Assembly (NCBI GenBank): GCA_002305535.1
Contig: DBRE01000027.1
Span: 1 to 17,533 of the forward strand
Reading direction: 5' to 3'
Source: Syntrophomonas sp. UBA1376
GTDB lineage: Bacteria > Bacillota > Syntrophomonadia > Syntrophomonadales > Syntrophomonadaceae
Length of the DNA: 17,533 bases
The notes under the pieces: generated by a model
Database searches by the model: none
Told to the model about the DNA's origin: nothing
What the model saw: only the letters and a program-made list of their open reading frames with translations
Made by a program: the position numbers and the translations under genes
In this document: positions 12,824 through 17,533 of the stretch, piece after piece
Position numbering within the stretch: position 1 is the first letter of the stretch
Layout of the letters: each line of letters opens with the position of its first letter

Positions 12824-14728
12824 ATGTACAATACCAACCTGGAACTGCTGGCTCCTGCAGGAAAATGGGAAGTTCTCCAAAGTGTTGCTCAAGCGGGAGC
12901 TGATGCTGTTTATGCCGGCGGCAAGCGGTTTAATATGCGCATGCTTCGTCCGGATTTTAATTTTTCTGAACAGGAATTAAGACAAGCAGCGGATTATCTC
13001 CACGAGCAGAATAAACGTCTCTATGTTACGGTAAACAACCTATATTATGAGGACGAACTGGCTGAGCTGCAAGACTATCTGTATTATTTACAGGAGATCG
13101 AAGTTGACGGTTTGATTATCCAGGATCTAGCCGTAGCGGAGATACATGGGAAACTAGGCCTTACCATTCCGATGCATGCCAGTGTGCAGATGGGGATCGG
13201 CACCTCTAGTGCGGTGAAATTTCTCGAGTCGCTAGGATTTAGCCGGGTCATACTATCCAAAAACCTCTCTCTGCACGAGATTAAAGATATTCATCAGCAC
13301 AGTAACCTGGGGCTGGAGTTTTTTGCCCATGGTGATATGTGCATTTCTCATACTGGGCAATGTCTGTTCAGCAGTTTGATCGCTGGGAAAAGCGCTAATC
13401 GTGGACGTTGTCTTAAGCCCTGTCGATGGAAATATGAATTGGAACTGGGGGACTGTCAACTCCCTCCGGGCTACTATCTAGCCCATAATGACCTGTGCCT
13501 TTATCCTCATCTGCTGGAATTGGTACAAGCAGGGGTAGCATCATTTAAGATTGAGGGACGTATGCGCGACTCAAGCTATCTTACTGTGCTGATCAAAGCG
13601 TATCGAGAGGCTCTGGATAGAATAATCCAGCTACAGGATGAGTACAAAACCGATGGGTATGCCCTGCAGAACCTTCATGAAAACCGTATAAGGGATTTTA
13701 ATAGTGCTGGTCTTTGGGGGCCTATCGAAATAGATTGTAATGGGGTTGACGGAAGTCGGGAACCTTATTTTCCGACTGCTCCAGTTGAAGTAATTTCTCT
13801 TCAATCCCATGATTTTGAACCCCAGGCTTATAAAGCCGCAACCATTCCTCAGTTAATAGTTAAAGTTAGTAACCTGGAAGCATTAAAGCGGTTAAAAGAT
13901 CAGTCCATTGGATATTTTGTATTGGGTTTAGAAAAAATGCGGCCCGGCAATTGGGGCTGGTCATGGCATGAATTAGTTGCAGCCATGGAATACTGTCAGG
14001 AACAGGGACTTGAGTATGTGGTGGAAACACCTCGAATTGTTATGCAACAGGATCTGGAAAGAGTTAAAACCCAATTGGATCGTTTGGGTTCCTATGCATG
14101 GCAGGCAGTTATGGTTAATGACCTGGGTTCTTGGCAAGAAGGGCGATTGCGGGGCTATACCCTCTATGGGGGAGCAGGATTGAATATCTGCAACAGTCGG
14201 GCTGGACAACTGGTTACTGATCAGGGCTTATCACGCTTTACGGCTACTGGGGAAACCTCTTTTGCAGATCTGCTGGCGTTACTAGATGCGGGTTTATTAG
14301 TAGATGTAGTGGTGCATGGTCCACAGTGTGCTTTGATAACCGACTTATGTTTGATAAAAGCCGCTGCCGGCAATACTGAACAACCTTGCCCGGTTTTCTG
14401 CCAGGGTGAGAGGGCTTTTTTGCGGGATGAACTGGGACAACATTACGAAATCCGCAGCGACGAGCAGTGTCGTAATCATGTTTTTCTGCCCCAGCAGTTA
14501 AGTCTTTATAATTTTCTGCCGATATTAACGAAAGCTAAGGCTAATGGCTTGCGTATTGAAGGACAATACATGCCAGACCGTGAATTATATGAGGTTGTCA
14601 GCATTTATCAGGAGGGCTTGCAGCAATTGTCCGTAGGGCAATGGAATTCGGAACCCTATGAGCGCTTACTGAGGCTGTACCCGGAAGCAATTACCTCCGG
14701 CTGGTTTGCCAACAGAGATTCCTTTTGA
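12824..14728 (+). CDS. U32 family protein, TrhP-like (tRNA hydroxylation) or peptidase
   Basis: A 634-residue U32 protein. Residues 1 to about 270 form the conserved core: ELLAPAGKWEVLQSVAQAGADAVYAGG, FFAHGDMCISHTGQCLFSS and ASFKIEGRMRDSSYL. Four cysteines (C173, C180, C196, C200) sit where the iron-sulfur cysteines of TrhP/YegQ lie. TrhP proteins take part in prephenate-dependent 5-hydroxyuridine formation in tRNA; older labels call the family collagenase-like peptidase U32. The remaining residues, to 634, are an extension with a FRD-like end (NGLRIEGQYMPDRELYEVVSIYQ). It stands where ylmH is found in B. subtilis. The ATG follows AAAGGGG at about 12 bases. Substrate is not certain. Confidence 0.85.
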   Translation: MYNTNLELLAPAGKWEVLQSVAQAGADAVYAGGKRFNMRMLRPDFNFSEQELRQAADYLHEQNKRLYVTVNNLYYEDELAELQDYLYYLQEIEVDGLIIQDLAVAEIHGKLGLTIPMHASVQMGIGTSSAVKFLESLGFSRVILSKNLSLHEIKDIHQHSNLGLEFFAHGDMCISHTGQCLFSSLIAGKSANRGRCLKPCRWKYELELGDCQLPPGYYLAHNDLCLYPHLLELVQAGVASFKIEGRMRDSSYLTVLIKAYREALDRIIQLQDEYKTDGYALQNLHENRIRDFNSAGLWGPIEIDCNGVDGSREPYFPTAPVEVISLQSHDFEPQAYKAATIPQLIVKVSNLEALKRLKDQSIGYFVLGLEKMRPGNWGWSWHELVAAMEYCQEQGLEYVVETPRIVMQQDLERVKTQLDRLGSYAWQAVMVNDLGSWQEGRLRGYTLYGGAGLNICNSRAGQLVTDQGLSRFTATGETSFADLLALLDAGLLVDVVVHGPQCALITDLCLIKAAAGNTEQPCPVFCQGERAFLRDELGQHYEIRSDEQCRNHVFLPQQLSLYNFLPILTKAKANGLRIEGQYMPDRELYEVVSIYQEGLQQLSVGQWNSEPYERLLRLYPEAITSGWFANRDSF

Positions 14729-14750
14729 TTATAGGAAAGGAGGACCTAAT

Positions 14751-15257
14751 ATGATCACTGCTAACGAGATTCGCAATCAGCAGTTTCGCAAAGGTGTTCG
14801 TGGATACAGTGAAGATGAGGTGCGCAATTTCCTAGCACTTATTGCTCAGGATTATGAAGCGTTATACAGTGAAAACGCAAAAATACGGGAAGCCATGCAA
14901 CGGCTGGAACAGGATCTGTCCCGCTATCACCGCATGGAGGAGACGATGAACAGCAGTCTGATTCTAGCTCAGCAAACAGCTGAAGATCTTAAAGCTATCG
15001 CTCGCCAAGAAGCCCAGTTGATGTTAGAGGAAGCTAAGCAGAGAATATCTGATGTTTTGATGGTTTATCAGGAAATAATCAAACGTATGAATCTCTTTAA
15101 CACCGAGTTAAAAGCCCAGGTTGGCGGACAGTTGGAAATCCTGGAGAAAAACCAAGCCAAGATCGAGGAATTATCGGACTTTTTCTATGGGCGAGATTTG
15201 AAAGAGATGATGGAAAGGTTGGAATCTGTTACTCTTTCACAGACACCTCATGATTGA
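14751..15257 (+). CDS. divIVA: DivIVA-like coiled-coil protein
   Basis: A 168-residue DivIVA family protein. The N-terminal membrane-curvature domain reads ITANEIRNQQFRKGVRGYSEDEVRNFLALIAQDYE (NEIRNQQF and GYSEDEVRNFL are the family signatures). A long coiled coil follows (about 35-155) with many Glu/Lys/Gln heptads. DivIVA proteins gather at septa and poles and recruit division or sporulation factors. AAGGAGG lies seven bases before the ATG at 14751; an upstream frame extension to 14706 has no site. It ends by overlapping yggU by eight bases. It closes the ylm order as in B. subtilis, where ileS would follow; here it does not. Confidence 0.92.
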   Translation: MITANEIRNQQFRKGVRGYSEDEVRNFLALIAQDYEALYSENAKIREAMQRLEQDLSRYHRMEETMNSSLILAQQTAEDLKAIARQEAQLMLEEAKQRISDVLMVYQEIIKRMNLFNTELKAQVGGQLEILEKNQAKIEELSDFFYGRDLKEMMERLESVTLSQTPHD

Positions 15258-15540
15258 TCTACGCTCCGTACCAGGGGGTGTACGCTTTGCGGTGAGAGTA
15301 CAACCCCGTTCATCCAAGAACCAGATCAGTGGAGAGGTAGAGGGGTGTCTGAAAATCAAACTCACCGCACCACCTGTGGAAGGGGAAGCCAACCAGGCTT
15401 TGATCAAGTTCTTGGCCAGTTGGCTACAGGTGCCCAGGCAGGATATTGCCATAGTGCGTGGAGATACCAGTCGCCATAAACTCGTCGAAATCAACGGAGT
15501 AGATGAGCAATGGTTGCGCACCCGCCTGGAACAATTATAA
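15250..15540 (+). CDS. DUF167 (YggU) family protein
   Basis: A 96-residue protein of the DUF167/YggU family: VRFAVRVQPRSSKNQISGEVEGCLKIKLTAPPVEGEANQALIKFLASWL is the family signature, followed by VRGDTSRHKLVEI. Function is unknown. The ATG overlaps the end of divIVA and has no ribosome site, so translation is probably by coupling. Its stop codon lies inside the last codon region of the convergent hydrolase gene: the two coding sequences share six bases (TTATAA), which contain both stop codons. Confidence 0.9.
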   Translation: MIDLRSVPGGVRFAVRVQPRSSKNQISGEVEGCLKIKLTAPPVEGEANQALIKFLASWLQVPRQDIAIVRGDTSRHKLVEINGVDEQWLRTRLEQL

Positions 15541-16542
15541 AACTCTCCGATAATAATTGACCCCGGCTCTCTCCTCAACCGCAATCTGCTGTTGCCCGAC
15601 CAGAGCGTTTAGATAAGCGAGGGTTTCAGCAAGAATCAAACGTTTAATATGAATATAAGGATTATCGCGAAACAGTTGTACTGCCAGATCCCAGGCCGAA
15701 GAAGAATCTATTAGACCCTGGAGAACCTGGTTTTTTCTTTTTTCGTGATGCTGTTGGATCACATCTATCCTGTCCAATATATTCGAAAAGCACATACCAT
15801 GTCCCGGTAGTACCAGGCTGATATCCAATTTACGGAGATCATCCAGAGCTGCTAAATGGTCTGCCAGGGGATTGACCAGGCGGGTGTGGGGCCAATCGGT
15901 CAGATGCAGGATAGTATGCTTGATCAGGTTATCACCACCGAAAAGCCAGCCATTGTCAACTCCCACAAATACGTAGTGACCATCGGAATGCCCTGGAACT
16001 GGGTAAGTTGTATATAAGTCGCCTCCTAGATTGAAACTAGTATCCGGAGACAGTGCAGTGAGGAAGGGATAAGGCTGTATGAGAATGTCAATGCTATTTA
16101 CATCTTCAGCTAAGGTCTCCGTTAAAACTTGGTTCCAACCAGCCTGAAAGCATTGATTTCTAATAGCCGAGCCGTACTGGTCGCCGTTAATGAAGGTCTG
16201 AAAAGTATGTAGGTCGGGCTGGGGCAGGAAAACCTGGGCTTGACTCTTTTCCTGAAGCCAACCTGCTAAACCTAAATGGTCATGGTGATAATGAGTAACA
16301 TAGATTTTTTGGATATGACGATAAGATATGCCGATTTCTTTTAACGCAGCTGTCCAGCGCTGCTGATTTTCCCGGGTATTCACTCCCGTATCGATTACTG
16401 CCCAACCTTTGTCTGATTCGGCAATGAAAGCATTGTTTTCCCGCAATGGAAACGGCATAGTATTCCTGAGAACATATACTTCACCCTGCTGATATAGTAT
16501 CCCTTTGTGAAACAACTCCCCTGGCACTACACTCCCCCCCAT
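15535..16542 (-). CDS. Metallo-beta-lactamase-fold hydrolase
   Basis: A 335-residue enzyme of the MBL superfamily. The dinuclear metal site is complete: H84, H86, D88 and H89 in VTHYHHDHLG, a later histidine in VPGHSDGH, an aspartate in WLFGGDNL, and H in LPGHG. About 100 C-terminal residues of helical sequence (from QQHHEKRKNQVLQGLI) resemble the extension of glyoxalase-II-like and RNase-Z-unlike hydrolases. Substrate is unknown; a thioester or lactone is possible. The ATG at 16542 is chosen because AGGAAGAGAAGG precedes it. A longer open frame to 16665 runs into the transporter gene. It follows the transporter by 46 bases and is probably cotranscribed with it. Confidence 0.88.
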   Translation of the reverse strand: MGGSVVPGELFHKGILYQQGEVYVLRNTMPFPLRENNAFIAESDKGWAVIDTGVNTRENQQRWTAALKEIGISYRHIQKIYVTHYHHDHLGLAGWLQEKSQAQVFLPQPDLHTFQTFINGDQYGSAIRNQCFQAGWNQVLTETLAEDVNSIDILIQPYPFLTALSPDTSFNLGGDLYTTYPVPGHSDGHYVFVGVDNGWLFGGDNLIKHTILHLTDWPHTRLVNPLADHLAALDDLRKLDISLVLPGHGMCFSNILDRIDVIQQHHEKRKNQVLQGLIDSSSAWDLAVQLFRDNPYIHIKRLILAETLAYLNALVGQQQIAVEERAGVNYYRRVL

Positions 16543-16588
16543 CCTTCTCTTCCTTAAATACTTGCAGATAGGAGGCGCGGCTGGCAAG

Positions 16589-17500
16589 TCAAACTTGTAC
16601 TTTTTCTTCGTCAGGATATGGTGATGCTTTCCGGGGGCGAACCAATACAGATATGAGCATAGCACATAATATGCAAGCTGCGCCTATTAGAGCCCGATCA
16701 CTAAATAGTTCATTGGCTGCAAAATAGCCGGCTAGAGCCGCGAAAACTGGTTCCATTGTTAAAACCACCGCGAAACGAGTAGGTGTACTATATTTTTGCA
16801 GGGCGTTTTGCAAGAGGAAAGCCAGCGACGTTGCCAAAATTGCAGTGATCAGAATAGCTCCTACAGCATTGGGCGTAAAACGTGCCGGCCAGGTCTCGGT
16901 GCATAAACCTATGGTTATGCAGACCACGCCGACAAAAAGTATTTGTACTGCGGTGATGGCTACCGGATCATGCTTATGGGAATAACGGCCTACCAATACG
17001 ATATGAATAGCAAAGCCGAAAGCACACACCAGAACCAGCAGGTCACCACTGGAAAGATAAAATCTGCCAGCTGGAACTGATAGTAAATACAACCCAACCG
17101 CAGCGATCAAAACTGTAGCCAGAGTGCTCAAAGTAGGCCAGGTTCTTTTGATTATGGAATCTAAAATGGGAACCAAAACCACGCTGACTCCCGTTATGAA
17201 TCCTGCATTAGATGAGGTGGTATACTGCAGGCCAATAGTTTGAAAGGTGTAACCTATAAACAGGAAAACTCCTAGTAATGAGCCCATTAACCAGGTTGCC
17301 CGAGACGCGCGAAAGATCTTCGAACCTGCTAGCACGGCCATTACCAGGAAGGCCAGGATAAAGCGCAGACCCAAAAACAAAAAGGGTTCTATGTCATTAA
17401 GGCCGTTTTTGACAATAACAAAGGTGGTTCCCCAAATAAAGGCGACCACCAGCATACTTAGTTCGGCTCCGGTGCGATTGCGTAGTAAATTAACTGTCAT
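16589..17500 (-). CDS. EamA/DMT-superfamily transporter
   Basis: A 303-residue integral membrane protein with ten hydrophobic segments in two EamA repeats. The first half has FIWGTTFVIVKNGLNDIEPFLFLGLRFILAF, the start of EamA domain 1, and YTTSSNAGFITGVSVVLVPI. The second half has AILATSLAFLLQNALQKYSTPTRFAVVLTMEPVFAALAGYFAANE, the standard domain-2 ending. DMT permeases export amino acids or metabolites; the substrate here cannot be told. The ATG follows AGGAAAG at eight bases. A TATAAT sequence at 17524-17529 is probably its -10 box. It heads a two-gene unit with the MBL-fold hydrolase, which may act on a related compound (inference). Confidence 0.93.
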   Translation of the reverse strand: MTVNLLRNRTGAELSMLVVAFIWGTTFVIVKNGLNDIEPFLFLGLRFILAFLVMAVLAGSKIFRASRATWLMGSLLGVFLFIGYTFQTIGLQYTTSSNAGFITGVSVVLVPILDSIIKRTWPTLSTLATVLIAAVGLYLLSVPAGRFYLSSGDLLVLVCAFGFAIHIVLVGRYSHKHDPVAITAVQILFVGVVCITIGLCTETWPARFTPNAVGAILITAILATSLAFLLQNALQKYSTPTRFAVVLTMEPVFAALAGYFAANELFSDRALIGAACILCAMLISVLVRPRKASPYPDEEKVQV

Positions 17501-17523
17501 AATGATCTTTCCTACTGTAATAA

Positions 17524-17529
17524 ATTATA
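17524..17529 (-). promoter_or_regulatory. Probable -10 box of the transporter/hydrolase unit
   Basis: TATAAT (minus strand) lies 23 bases upstream of the EamA ATG. The -35 box would fall beyond the window edge, so the promoter cannot be confirmed. Confidence 0.4.
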
Positions 17530-17533
17530 CATG

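Noticed and set aside
12824..14728. Calling the U32 protein a collagenase
   Set aside because: That label is historical for a few members. The cysteine arrangement fits TrhP-like proteins, and no secretion signal is visible.
1..17533. CRISPR arrays, tRNA or rRNA genes, insertion sequences and phage genes
   Set aside because: I saw no regularly spaced repeats, cloverleaf sequences, rRNA motifs, transposase or terminal inverted repeats by reading; no software search was possible.

Overview
The window looks like chromosome from a moderate-GC, Gram-positive, motile Firmicute of the clostridial type. The evidence is a DivIVA/SepF division module in the Bacillus-type ylm order, a muramidase-free FlgJ, NrdR, a YlmC/YmxH sporulation-type PRC-barrel protein, a PhoP/PhoR-like two-component pair and strong AGGAGG ribosome binding sites. 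A stand-alone butyryl-CoA-type acyl-CoA dehydrogenase would suit a syntrophic fatty-acid degrader such as Syntrophomonas, but that assignment is inference only.

Left flank (1-1708): the N-terminal part of a COG3910-type AAA ATPase runs off the left edge on the minus strand. Beside it lies a two-gene minus-strand operon of an Xre-type repressor and a DUF2178-like membrane protein. Its promoter carries a perfect 16-bp palindrome at the start site and a second, imperfect copy over the -35 box, so it looks autoregulated. About 600 bases without a convincing gene follow.

Middle left (1709-5649): an acyl-CoA dehydrogenase gene ends in a strong hairpin. Next is a 45-aa Cys/Trp-rich small protein gene (3006-3143), too short for routine ORF calling. 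On the minus strand, flgG and flgJ are followed by a membrane-bound GGDEF diguanylate cyclase gene, which places c-di-GMP synthesis beside the flagellar rod.

Middle (5879-8738): ylmC/ymxH and nrdR run rightward. A leftward two-gene unit sits between nrdR and pgeF: a zinc-ribbon/DUF2007 protein and an uncharacterised HTH protein with two CxxC pairs.

Right (7911-15540): a long rightward cluster in the order pgeF (ylmD) - response regulator - cytoplasmic histidine kinase - yggS (ylmE) - sepF (ylmF) - proC - yggT (ylmG) - U32 protein - divIVA - yggU. It matches the B. subtilis ylmD-ylmE-ylmF-ylmG-ylmH-divIVA order, except that a two-component system is inserted after ylmD, proC is inserted after sepF, and a U32/TrhP-like gene takes the place of ylmH. 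The genes combine peptidoglycan precursor quality control, PLP homeostasis, Z-ring anchoring and pole/septum targeting. The last two genes, on the minus strand, encode an EamA-type transporter and a metallo-beta-lactamase-fold hydrolase whose 3' end overlaps yggU.

I saw no rRNA, tRNA, CRISPR array, insertion sequence or phage gene. The most distinctive points are the small Cys/Trp protein, the DUF2007/HTH unit, the soluble kinase coupled to pgeF, and the replacement of ylmH.
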